Part shown: positions 1 through 11,223 of the stretch, one piece after another
How the letters are laid out: each line of letters opens with the position of its first letter
Position numbering within the stretch: position 1 is the first letter of the stretch
Assembly (NCBI GenBank): GCA_907163345.1
Contig: CAJQUN010000023.1
Location: 7,822,598-7,886,597, forward strand
Reading direction: 5' to 3'
Origin: Haberlea rhodopensis
Taxonomy: Eukaryota; Streptophyta; Magnoliopsida; Lamiales; Gesneriaceae
DNA length: 64,000 nt
Position numbers and translations under genes: made by a program
Notes under the pieces: model-generated
The model's input: the letters and a program-made list of their open reading frames with translations, nothing else
What the model was told of the DNA's origin: nothing
The model's database searches: none

Positions 1-1100
1 TAATAAGTCACGATTACAGAGAGGATCCATCCAAAAGCCCTAACAAACCACAAACAAACCAATTCGACCAAAAAGCAAATATTTAGACTGCTGAAATCAA
101 ATACAACAGAAATTAGTGCACTAAATAAGCTAGTAAAGGATGAAGGCAGCAGAAGTTCCAACTCGCAAATGAGGGTGAGTAGGGACCACCAAAGACAACC
201 ATACTCAATTCAAACAGGTGAGGATATTGTCTACCAACAAAATTGCCTTGCAAAAGTACATAACGAAACACCAAGGATATTTGGGAGATCAAAATTGATA
301 AAGGACTCCAAACGCACAAATTCCCGTTTCCAAGGAAAACCTGCATGAAGCACGAATCCGAGAGTACTAGGGGTCAAAACCAAAATCACCCATCAACAAA
401 GAAAGCCACAATCTACTCAAACAGCACATCCAATCCGCAATGAAGCACAGGCTCCCGAAGCCATAACAAGCATTAGAGCTCGCCAATCCGGCGGCACCAT
501 AGTAGGGGCATCGAGGCCAAGGTCCCCAAACATCAACATCGGATTCTGTAAACAAGCGAGCACAACAAAACAATAACGAAAATAAGCCCGACAAAGGCGC
601 AACCTGCGCCACAGCCTTCCAAGCAAAATGAAATTTAAATGATTTCCTAATTTTCTAATTGGAAAAAAATTATTCATTTAAAGCGACTTATGAAATAAAT
701 TTTTAGATGTTGATATGAGACTACAATTTATAAATTTTAACATGTCGACATTATGTATAAATAAATATTATGAAGTCAATATTTTTTTACAAATTGAAAA
801 ATATATGATTCAACGTACTAGGTAAACTTTCGGGTTAATATAATAGTCTACAAATCAGAACAACCAGATAAATCATACTAGGTAAGATCGGTGCGACATG
901 TTCGACCACAAACGTGTTAGTAACAAAATAAATATGTCCGTTTATGTTGATCACCACTAAAATGGAGTAGCTTGTGAAATAGAAAGCCCAAAACCAGCCG
1001 CCACCTTTCTTAATCGAACACGTGCGAAAACCCCAAAATCATTCGGTCAGTGGTAATATTTTATGGGCAAGAACGCTACTGTCTTATTTACATGCAGGTT
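1..1100. other. Unassigned sequence, no gene recognised
   Basis: Positions 1-620 are somewhat richer in GC than the rest and have overlapping short open frames on the minus strand, but none resembles a family I know. They could be an old transposon piece. From 620 to 1100 the sequence is AT-rich and I see nothing coding. Confidence 0.3.
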
Positions 1101-1284
1101 GTTTGGAAAATGCACTAATTTTTGCAATGTATTTTCCTTTGTATTTTGGAATTTGAAATGACAATTCAAATCCACGACTTTCTAATTATTAGATTTCTAA
1201 TCTATCCTTTCAAATCAAATCATTCAATCCAAATTCTACCATTGTGGATTGTTCCAAGGGAGCCATTGTTTTTTTTTTTTTATT

Positions 1285-1810
1285 ACCAGATGCAATTTGA
1301 AGGGATTAAAGCCGATAAGTATGCTTTCCCTTTTGTAATCAAAGCTTGTGCCGTCATTTTTTCTTTGAAAGAAGGGGGCAAATGTTCACTCCGGGATCAT
1401 TAAGCTTGGATTTGATGTTGATGTATGTAATGCACTTATAATAATGTACACGAAAGTTGGGTACATTGAGGATTCGGAGAAAGCGTTGGAAAGGATACCT
1501 TTAGCCCTTGGTGTCTTGGAATTCGATGGTCAATGGATATGTTTCAGTTGGGGAAGGTGGGAGCTACTTGAAATGTCTTCAGAAAATTCAAGCTTTTGGA
1601 GTGAAACCTGATAGGTTTAGCATTATCACTGCTTTGTGTGCTTGTGTGTTATTTGTTAAATGGAAAGAAATTTTTTTGTCGTGTGATTAGAAATGAATTT
1701 GAACTAGATTTGATGATGCAGTGTCCATTAATAGACATACATGTAGGATTTCTTATCAAAGCGTGGTCATTTGGACTACTACTATTGCTGCATGCGCTAT
1801 GAATGTGTTG
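1285..1810 (+). pseudogene. PPR (pentatricopeptide repeat) gene relic
   Basis: Three frames broken by stops together show PLS-type pentatricopeptide repeats. The pieces are GIKADKYAFPFVIKAC (about 1300-1350), a segment with VSWNSMVNGYV followed by GVKPDRFSIITALCAC (about 1515-1650), and SYQSVVIWTTTIAACAMN (about 1755-1800). WNSMVNGY and KPD.FS....AC are hallmark phrases of the organelle RNA-editing and RNA-processing PPR proteins. There is no start, no mitochondrial or plastid leader and no E/DYW tail, and the frames are shifted against each other, so this is a dead fragment. It ends where the decayed copia element begins at about 1815. Confidence 0.75.
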
Positions 1811-1814
1811 GGAC

Positions 1815-4560
1815 AAGCTAAAAAACATAACTCCAAAACAATAGGCAAATCTTTAACCATCAACCAATCAATGAAGAACAAATATAGAGCAATATATCAT
1901 CAAGAACGATAACCAATGAATACGAGACTCTTAACGTGAAAAACCCCTTCAACAGAGAAGATTAAAAACCATGAGGCCGAAGAGACCTAATCAAATCCAC
2001 TATCATCAAAGAGAAGTTTCTTAGAGCAGCGAGATAAACATAAATGCTCTCAAATTTAGAGCAACAAATGATTCTCAACAATCAACACAAGAATCAACAA
2101 TCAAGAACAAGAGTTTGACAATAAATCACCAAAAAATGCAGCACTATTGCAACCACGAGATATGCGACTCCAAAGTTCCAAAATTTATTTCCACCAACCC
2201 AAAGTGTTGTCCAAATTTCAGCAAAATCGGACCACAAATGAGTCTCCAATCGTCTTTTTTCAAAAATTTTGCCAGGAACTCTTTCAATGTTATTTTCTGC
2301 TGCAACCTATTATTTCTCACTCTTTTCTCTCGTGATGAATGATTGATAATACCTTGATGGTCAACCAAAAGACCAACAATATGTCTTAATGGGCTTCAAG
2401 CAAAATGGGCTCCTGTTATTTAGGCTGGACCAAACATATCCCTCTCCAACCCATGAGTAGAAGGGAGACACTACAAAAAGTTCATCACTGCAAGTTGATG
2501 TCGGCCATCCTGGCACATAGGTTGAGCTTTTCACGAGACACCATTTTTTTCATCATATCAGCTGCATTCTTCTTTGTATAACTCTTTTCAGGTTCAAGCA
2601 ACTTAGAGTTCAAAATATCTATAATCCAATGATACCTCACATCGACATGTTTCGATCTACAATGAAAAGTTGCATTTTTAGCAAAATAATAGCACTTTAA
2701 TTATCACAAAATAATACATACCTCTCCTGAGTGAATTCAAGTTCACGCATAAACTTCTTCATCCAAAGCAACTCTTTGCAAGCCTCGGTATTTGCATTAA
2801 ACTCAGCTTATGTGGTAGATAAAACAACACATTTTTGCAACCTGGATTGACATGCTACTACTCCCCCTGCAAAGATAATCAATAGCCCGAGGTAGATTTC
2901 TTTGAGTCCAAATCCCCGGCCATTATCTGAATCTGTACAACCAACAAGCATATGTTTTTCAGATCCATAACAAAGTATCAAATCAGTAGAGCCATGAAGA
3001 TATCTCATAATCCACTTCACTGCAAACTAGTGCCCTCTACCCTGATTAGAGATAAATCGACTAACTGTGCCAACAACATGAGCTAAATATGGTCTCGTGC
3101 AAATCTTATCATACATTAAGTTGCCCACAACTGATGCACAAGGAACTCTTTCCATGTCTTTCTTCTCTTCATTACTGGAAGTAGACTGTTTACGCTTAAC
3201 TTAAAGTGTGAAGCAATATGAATACTTACCACTTTAGCCTTATCCATGTCAAAACTTGAAATACATTCTCAATGTACTTTTGTTGAGCTTCTTATTTTAT
3301 CTATCACGATTGATCCCAATTTCAAGAATTTGATTTGCTGGTCCTAAATCTTTCATCGCAAAAGATTTAGAAAGTTCATTCTTCAACCTGTCAATCCGCA
3401 AAGAATTTGACTAACAACAAGCATATCATCAACATAAATCAATAAATGATAATATCATCATCAGAGAATCTTTGCATAAATACACCATGATTAGATGTAG
3501 TTTTTTTCTGAAATCCAGTTGAGTCATAACATGCTCAAGCCTCTTACACCACTGTCTTAGAGCTTGCTTCAAACCATACAAGCTTTTGTTTAACTTGCAG
3601 ACAAAATTCTTCTTTCCTTTCATCAAAAAACACTCAGGTTGATCCATATAAATTTCTTCATCTAGATCACCATCTTAACATCAATCTGCTCAATCTCCAA
3701 ACCAAGACTGGCTGCCAAATTCAAAAAATTCGGATTGATGATATCTTCACAAGTGGTGATAATTTCTCCAAAATCAATCCCGCTTTTTCCTGACAAAACA
3801 ATTAACAACTAACCTGGCTTTATATCGTGGATGTGGGGTATTTTCATCAAGCTTTACCCTATAAATCGATCGATTCTTAATGCCTTTCTATCTTTAGGTA
3901 AAATGACAAGATCAAATGTTTGATTATTATGTAGAGAATCCATTTCATCTTTCATTACTTTGACCACTCATCCTTATCTTTACTTTCCATAGCATCTTGA
4001 AAATCTTCCGGTTCTCCCCCATCAGTCAAGAGTACATACTCATTGGGTGGATAACTAGTGAGGGGTCTGCGATCTCTAATAGATATCCTGAATGGAACTG
4101 CAAGTTATTCTATATTATCATGTACATGTCCACCAGTAATTCAACGTGATGTAGGATCTACATCTTCTGCATCTTCATGGCCTCAATTTCAGTTGCATTA
4201 GGCATATGTGTCATAGGAGTTGTGCTGAATCTATCAAGTCACTTTGAGTATGACTATGGCTTCTCTGGCTTATCAATATCTTCAATGGTTTGATTTTCTA
4301 TGAAACTATATCACGAGTTCTAACAAGTTTATTCTCAATTGGATCATAGAATCTGTAGCCAAATTCATCTTGGTGATAACCAATGAAGATACATTGTCTA
4401 GTCTTGACATCAAACTTAGACCTTTCATATTTAGGTAGATGCACAAAAGCCTTGGAACCAAACACCTGTAAATAATTATAAGAGACATCTTTGCCATACC
4501 AAACTTTGTCAGAAACATCGAAGATTTATCTCCACATTTCATATCGACATACATCCTCAA
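1815..4560 (-). mobile_element. Decayed Ty1-copia retrotransposon (3' part)
   Basis: Read on the minus strand, the pol pieces follow copia order. An integrase-end/early-RT piece lies at about 4560-4310, an RT piece with NKSLYGLKQALRQWCKRLE at 3600-3500, and an RNase H piece with MKWIMRYLHGSTDLILCYG and CVVLSTT at 3020-2810. All are broken by stops and frameshifts. Sequence from about 1815 to 2460 reads, in reverse, like a copia LTR. Gag, protease and most of the integrase are missing: the left end stops abruptly at a MITE (4552). The arrangement resembles TNT1-94-type elements. Dead. Confidence 0.7.
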
Positions 4561-4908
4561 ACTTAGAGTCCCTTAAGCAAGTTATTGCAAATTTTATAAA
4601 AAAATCAAAATAAATTTTTGGGGTGTCAAAATTTCCTTTTTTCCGAAATAAAAAAAACTAGATAATTTGATATCCAAATATTTTTTACTTTTTTTAAAAA
4701 TTGCAATAGCTAGCTTAAGAGACTCTATGTTTGAGGATGTAAGGTGATGATTGAATGCTGATGAATCTTCGATAAAAGTACCAACCGAGTTAAGATGATG
4801 CTGAGTGTTACAATTTGTGAAAGCTGAGGATGCAAAATGAAATTTTCCAAATAATGGTTACAAAGTTAAATTTATACTAAATTACATGATGATTTTTGTA
4901 ATTTTCCC
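4552..4908. repeat. Foldback MITE, family A copy 1 (left end truncated)
   Basis: Inverted arms are visible: CATCCTCAAACTTAGAGTCC at about 4553 and the reverse complement of CTTAAGAGACTCTATGTTTG at about 4711-4730. The same core (GCAATAGCTAGCTTAAGAGA) recurs at 21920 in a second copy. The right end reads out as GTAATTTTCCC, so the element would begin GGGAAAATTAC, a MULE-like terminus. The left outer arm is missing where the copia remnant abuts. Confidence 0.65.
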
Positions 4909-5354
4909 TTTAATTGTTGTAAAATAATACAATTTTAGATTTCACTCCTAGGGATTATTGGGTTGATAAAGTTGGGCCTCTCTGTTTTAAATCTGATTGA
5001 CTGGTCGGCCCATTTTGATGAATATAAAGATGGGAAAATTTCGGGCCGATATCATCACATAAAAGTTTTTTCGGCCCAGTCCAGCAAATTATTTGCCTTT
5101 CATTAAGTCCGATTGAGCGCAAAATTACTAAATTACCCTCGCCTTCTTCCTTTAGATTCATCGTCGAAAACTTTCTGTACATTTAAAATCATTGCGCCCC
5201 TTCTTCTTCTTCAACGCTAAAAAATTTCCAGTCATTCCTCCACCATTTTCATCGAAATCGTTCAAACATTCCTATAAGTTTTCAAAAATTTCATCGAAAT
5301 CGTACAAGTATTTTACTGTAATTTTGTCAAAACTTCTGAGGCAAAAACCTAAAA

Positions 5355-8300
5355 ATGGCACCAAAATCAAAGAAGATTCCTCAAACCAAACCACCAACAA
5401 ACAACAAGGGAAAGAAAAAAGGTGCTCCAAAATCTGGTAATCATTAATCTACGGTTTTCACATATTAAACTATTTCTTAATCATTAATCTAGGGTTTTCA
5501 CGTATTAAACTAATTGTGTGCTACTGTAAGTGCTTGTGTCTATAATGCATGAGTACTATTGAATACCTTATTAACACCGCATTTATAAATGTTTGTAGTT
5601 TTTTATTCTTAAGTAACATGAGTCTATCGGTGCATGTAATTAACATGCACCGATAGAATCTGATCTTGCATTTATATTACATGCACCAACTTTTTATCCA
5701 ACATGAACTACTTGAATGTTTTTTTTATCAGAATGAACTACATGAATGTATCGGTGCATGTAAATACACATGCACCAATTCACATTTTTTCCTATCGGTG
5801 CATGTGATTTCACATGCACCGGTATACCATTAGTGAATTTATCGACATATTATGCTTGAATAAATCTTTTATATTGATTTTACTTGATATGTACTATCGA
5901 TGTATGTAAATACACAATCATAAATTCACAGTTGGTTTCTATCGGTGCATGTGTATTATACATGCACTGATATAAAACATTGCATTTATATATAACATGT
6001 AAATATTTTGACATTTGTTTCTATTGGTGCATGTGATATACATGCACCGAAATTTCTTTAATTGTATTTATCCAACATGCGATGCTTGAATATATCTTTT
6101 ATTATGATTTTATTTGATATGTACGTATCGGTGCATGTAAATATACATGCACCTATTCACATTTTTTATCGGTGCATGTGATTTCACATGCACCGGTATA
6201 CCATTAGTTGCATTTATCGACATATGATGCTTGAATAAATCTTTTATAATGATTTTACTTGATATGTACTAACGATTCATGTAAATACACAATCATCAAT
6301 TCACATTTGGTTTCTATCGGTGCATGTGTATAAAACATTGCATTTATCCAACATGTAAATATTTGACATTTGTTTTTATCGGTGCATGTGAAATACATGA
6401 ACCGATAGTTCTTTAACTGCATTTATACAACATGCGACGCTTGAATATATATTTTATTATGATTTTACTTGAGATGTACTAAAAAAACAAAATTTGAATT
6501 AATGCTTGTGTATTTACATGCCCCAATTGTACATACATGCACCGACAGGCTATCTGCATGCACCGATGAAGTCAATTTATTAAATTCATTGTTTTAGTTT
6601 TTTAACTAACATATAATTTTCTTTCAGTTACACCTCCATCATCACCAAGCTCAGAAGAAATTACAAAAAGATGGAATAAACAAACCACATATCGGGCCAA
6701 CCTACAGGCAGTTATAACAGAGATAAAGGCACTTGAACTCAGTCAAGTTCACATCAGAGTGCTAACGAAGACACCGTTCTGGCCTTTACTGAACTCCATT
6801 TTTTCCAACATAATTGTCCTCGATCATTGCAAAAAGCGTGACATATTAGTAAAAGACATCATTGGCTGCTTCAACAGAAAATCTCAAGATTTTACATTTG
6901 GATCATATACAATGAAAATCAGGACAAATGATGTGCGTATACTCTTTGGAATAAGAGATGGTAAAGAAGAAATTGATATGCAGCTTCAGGATTACAAACG
7001 TACGGAATTCTTATATAGATGCTTTCCAGAAAAGAAAGGAGATAAAAAAGACATAAGAATGAGCAAGAGTTTAATCTACAAAAAATTGAAAATAAAGGCA
7101 CAAAGCAGCATTGATACTGATGTAAATGACGTTACTCGTTTGGTGACCCTTTACATTCTTGCAACCTTTTTCATATCAACAAAATCATCGAACATTCCAT
7201 GGGCATACACATCGGTTGTTGAGGACCTGGACATGATTTGCAGCTGCGACTGGTCCAAACACATATTGAATACATTGCTCAACAGCCTGATGCAGCCTGA
7301 CTCTGAAAAACACTCCGGCTGTGTTCTATTACTACCTGTCAGGAGTCTTTATAATCAATCTTTAAACAACAATTATTTCTTCATGTTTATAAAATAACAT
7401 CGATTCTATATACTTTGTAGTATTGGTTATGTGAGAGGACAGAGCTCATAAATCCAGTCCAGCCCAACCTTATCCCAAGGTTCCTTAAGTGGAATCTTGA
7501 GGATTTTTACCAAAGGATTCAAAACATTGACATCAAAGAGCTTGCCCGTGATTATGTAAGTTTCTTGTACATTCAATTTAACTATGTTGGTGCATGCAAT
7601 TTAACTTGTGCTGGTGCATGCAATTTTTCGATACTGGTGCATGCAATTATATAACATGCGATGCTTGAATAAATCTTTATAATGATAATGTTTTTACTTG
7701 AAATGTACTAACGATGCAAGTAAATACACAAGCATAAAACAAAGTTGCATTTATCAAACATGAACAACTTGAATCAATCGGTGCATGTAAATACACATGC
7801 ACCAATTCACATTTTTTTCTATCGGTGCATGTGATTTAACATGCACCGGTAGACCATTAGTTGCCTTTATCCAACATGTGAGGCTTGAATATATATATTT
7901 TATAATTATATTACTTGAGATGTACTAACAATGCATGTAAATACACAATCATTAATTATCATTTTGTTTCTATCGATGCATGTGATATACATGCACCGAT
8001 AGTTCATTAGGTAGATGCAATTTAACTACACTGGTGCATGCAATGAAACTATGTTGGTGCATGCAATTTAACTAGACTTCCAACAATTCAATTGCAGATA
8101 GTAAAAAAACCTCTGCAAATTTCTGTTGAAGAAGATGAAATGTTGAATAAAGCCATTGCTTGTGCTACAGAAGCTCCAATAACATATCAACTTCCCGATT
8201 TGAATTCAAACATTAAAACAGCTGAATATTTGACAACAACGGACTCCACCATTGCCGGAGTCCTCATGGAACTGAAGCAACAAAGTACAGAGGAAAATAT

Positions 8301-10853
8301 ATACAATGATGAATACATTGAAATGGAGGGCAACATGGTGGATGTAGCTATTGATGAGGACCAGCCCAGAACGAAGAAAATGTCGCCAATCTATCTGAAG
8401 AAATGAATGAACTTGATGCCACACAAGCCCAAGATATTCTTCAAGCTGCATTACTTGTAACAGAGATTGAAGAATTGAAGGCGACGCTCATGACAAAGGA
8501 TAATGAAATAACAGAACTGAAGAACATTGTTGATTCCTTTGATCATGAGTAAGAAACAATTCCAACACCGCAATTTTTTTAATATGAAGAACTAACAGCC
8601 CAGCTGGAAGAAACAAAAACAAATCTTTTTCTGAGAGACGGGCAAATCAAAGAAATTAAAGACAATTACGAAGAGATGAAAAAAAAGAAAGATGAGCTCG
8701 AAACTATCATAACACAGCTCTATGCGGACCTTGAAAGGGTAAATGATGAGAATAATTCACTGAAAAATGAGCTTCTCAACGTCAAAGCTGCATCCTTCAT
8801 CATTAATGAAGAACAAGAACAGATCATTAAAGAAAAGCAAGAACAAACATCCCTTGTCAAGAGGATCAAGAAAAGGGTGGACAGGCAGCAAAAAATGGAG
8901 TTGAACCACACATACCCTGATAAGAGGAAGTCAAAGAGGACAAAGAAAAACGACGAAGAGGGAAATAAAAAGTTTGCAGAAGTGGAATCAATACAAAGTC
9001 TGAAAGACAAAGTTACAACTAATGATCCCATAGATCTAGAGCTGAGAGATGATGATTTCGTAAGCGACAATAAACAAAAAGGGAAGGCGAAAAAAGATAA
9101 TGGACCGATCAAGTTCAAAACCACAATGCCTGCCATGAAGCTCTTAACAAAGGATGAAAAGTCTTACATAATGAATATAAACAAGAACCATGGAAAATGG
9201 TACGTCTAATTTAATTAAACAACACTTCCTTGACACACTGACTCTTCAACTGTGTGCAGGGGACTTATCTGGAAAGACAAATTCACCAACAGAAAATTAT
9301 TTGTATCGGATATTGCTGAAATCCTTCACGATGTACCTCTTGCCAACGATGTAAGTCAATTGCATTATACTTTTCTAATGGTTTTGCTTGATAAAAAAAC
9401 ATTAATTCACATTTGGTTAATCGGTGCATGTAAATAACATGAAAAAATTCACTTTTTTTCTATCGGTGCATGTGAAATCACATGCACCGATTTACCTTTA
9501 GTTGCATTTATATAACATGCAATGCTTGAATAAATCTTTTATGATGATTTTACTTGATATGTACTAACGATTCATGTAAATACACAAGCATTAATTAAAA
9601 TTTAGTTTCTATGGTGCATGTTATATACATGCATCGATAGTTCATTAATTGCATTTATCCAATATTTTATATCGGTGCATGTAAAATCACATGCACCGAT
9701 AGACCTTTAGTTGCATTTATATAACATGCAATGCTTGAATAAATCTTTTATCATTATTTTACTTGATATATACTAACGATGCATGTAAATACACAAGCAC
9801 AAAACAAAGTTGCATTTATACAATATGAACAACTTGAATCAACCGGTGCATGTAAATAACTTGTAGCAATTCAATTTTGTGGTATCGGTGCATGTGATTT
9901 CACATGCACCGTTAGACCATTAGTTGCATTTATCAAACATGTAAACATGCACCGACATAACATTAGGTGTATGTCTCGCACATGACCTACTATATATATC
10001 TGTGAAACTGATTGATCATTACTTACAGATGATTGACCGTTGGGCGATTATTGTAAATAACAACATTGCCAAGGACAGAAAAAAGAAGATAGCCTATGTG
10101 TTCCACAGCATGTGTTGGGTAATACAATCCAACTATTAAATATTTTTTTCTCATTAAACAAAGTGCACTCATACCATTCAACTTTGGATATTCGTATATC
10201 ATGCAATTATTTCATACAAATTCGCAGCAATACGCAGCACTGATCTCACTAGGAAGCTACTACAAAGACTCAGCAGAAAACAACATTGATAAATTCCTAG
10301 AAGAGGCAATGTCATATAGGTTTTTGGTTTTTCCAATAAACACACCAGGCAAAGAAGACCACTTAAAAACACCAGGATACCACTGGACACTACTTGTCTT
10401 TGATATTCAAGAGTCAGTTTGGACTCATTACAATTCAATAAGGCCACGAATTGAGGGGGAAACATGTTATTACTTTGAAAAGGCCAAATTACTGGTAATG
10501 TTTACTTTAAATACACTTATTTTTTAAATTCAATACTTTTTATAAAATTACCAGTTGATAACAATACTTCTTCCAAAATATAGAAAGTCTACGTTGAAGA
10601 GAAGATGAAGAAAATCATTCAGGAGTCTCCCATTTCAGCAGGCATCACCTACAGTCCAAGTGAAGATACATACGAAATCATAACATTCAAAGAAGCAATG
10701 CAACAAAAGGCTGGCTCGGCAGACTGTGCCGTGTTTGTTTGCATGAACATGGAAAGAATTATGCGAGGACAAGAAGTGCCCAAGCATTCAAATGTAGATA
10801 TAAATAGTATGTATAGAGCAAAAATGGTGAAAGTCATTCTCCAAAATGTATAA
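5355..10853 (+). CDS. MULE-borne Ulp1-like cysteine protease (spliced)
   Basis: Exons inferred from frame and GT-AG borders: 5355-5436, 6628-7337, 7421-7555, 8098-about 8548, about 8590-9199, 9260-9350, 10029-10118, 10228-10494, 10584-10853. Every junction outside the coiled coil joins in frame. The N-terminus is basic (MAPKSKKIPQTKPP). Exons 2-3 form the conserved plant-transposon domain ending in PYWLCERTELINP and IPRFLKW. Exons 4-5 are a long charged coiled coil with a basic stretch (KRKSKRTKKN). The last two exons are a C48/Ulp1 protease fold: HWTLLVFD supplies the His, QQKAGSADCAVFVC the Gln and Cys. The Asp position appears to be Asn (THYNS). A 1-nt frame change lies near 8360, and stops at 8550 and 8580 must fall in a very short intron or are damage. 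Function: by family, a SUMO/ubiquitin-like protease; its role in the transposon is unknown. Confidence 0.75.
5437..6627 (+). repeat. Intron 1 with an array of GGTGCATGT palindromes
   Basis: Intron 1 of the Ulp1-like gene. It contains at least nine inverted units of the form TATCGGTGCATGT-N4-6-ACATGCACCGATA. The best is 5623-5657, with perfect 15-bp arms and loop AATTA. Others lie at 5753-5776, 5796-5821 (11-bp perfect arms, loop ATTT), 5940-5972, 6023-6051, 6127-6153, 6168-6195 and 6378-6407, with half sites at 5676, 6318 and 6535-6565. Between them runs a longer module (GCTTGAATAAATCTTTTAT followed by TTTTACTTGATATGTACTAA), seen at about 5855, 6085, 6230 and 6445. Confidence 0.9.
7556..8097 (+). 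repeat. Intron 3 with the same palindromes and module
   Basis: The palindromic units recur at about 7778-7803, 7821-7853 and 7971-8000. There are also single half sites reading TGGTGCATGCAATTTAAC at about 7588, 7610, 7638, 8030 and 8053. The longer module (GCTTGAATAAATC, then TTTTACTTGAAATGTACTAA) returns at about 7660-7715 and 7880-7930. The half-site form CATGCAATTTAAC is specific to this intron. Confidence 0.88.
9351..10028 (+). repeat. Intron with the same palindromes and module
   Basis: Perfect or near-perfect palindromes at 9462-9491 (13-bp arms, loop AAAT), 9670-9701 (13-bp arms) and 9886-9911 (11-bp arms, loop ATTT), with partial units at 9421, 9615, 9842 and 9945. The module GCTTGAATAAATCTTTTAT plus TTTTACTTGATATGTACTAA recurs at about 9523-9570 and 9733-9780. 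Confidence 0.88.
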
Positions 10854-11223
10854 AACAACGATTAATACTTTGTTGTATATATATGTTGTATTGTAAATGT
10901 ATAATTTTGTAAAGAAACAAACTTTTGTTCTTGAATCCTACAAAATTTTCGCATAGACTCATTTTGTACAGACTCATATTGGTGTATATCACATGCACCG
11001 ATAGAATACACCTTTTAATTTATCCATGTTCAACTTGAATCTTTTGGTGCATGTATATGACATGCACCTATATATGAAACTTAAATCTATAGGTGCACGT
11101 AAATTACATGCAACTATAGAAAGAAATGGTATGTATTTGTATCATTATGTTAAATAACCAACAACAAATCAAACAAATAATTTCTACAATTAAATTTTGT
11201 TCAACATAAACTTACAAAAAACA
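10854..11223. repeat. Spacer between converging MULE genes, with palindromes
   Basis: Lies between the two stop codons, so it holds the 3' ends of both genes. Palindromic units sit at about 10977-11006, 11046-11072 and 11085-11118, the last more diverged (CTATAGGTGCACGT facing ACATGCAACTATAG). Hairpins here would be in both 3' UTRs. TGTATATATATGTTG at about 10874 could serve polyadenylation of the plus-strand gene. Confidence 0.8.

Noticed and set aside
1..620. Minus-strand membrane-like protein
   Set aside because: Three overlapping frames with similar length, no recognisable family, no start context.
5600..6600. CRISPR-like array of repeated palindromes
   Set aside because: Units lie at irregular distances, spacers are themselves repeated, no cas genes exist, and the DNA is eukaryotic with introns.
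8720..9136. Minus-strand 138-codon Ser/Leu-rich frame
   Set aside because: Antisense shadow of the Lys/Glu-rich coiled coil.
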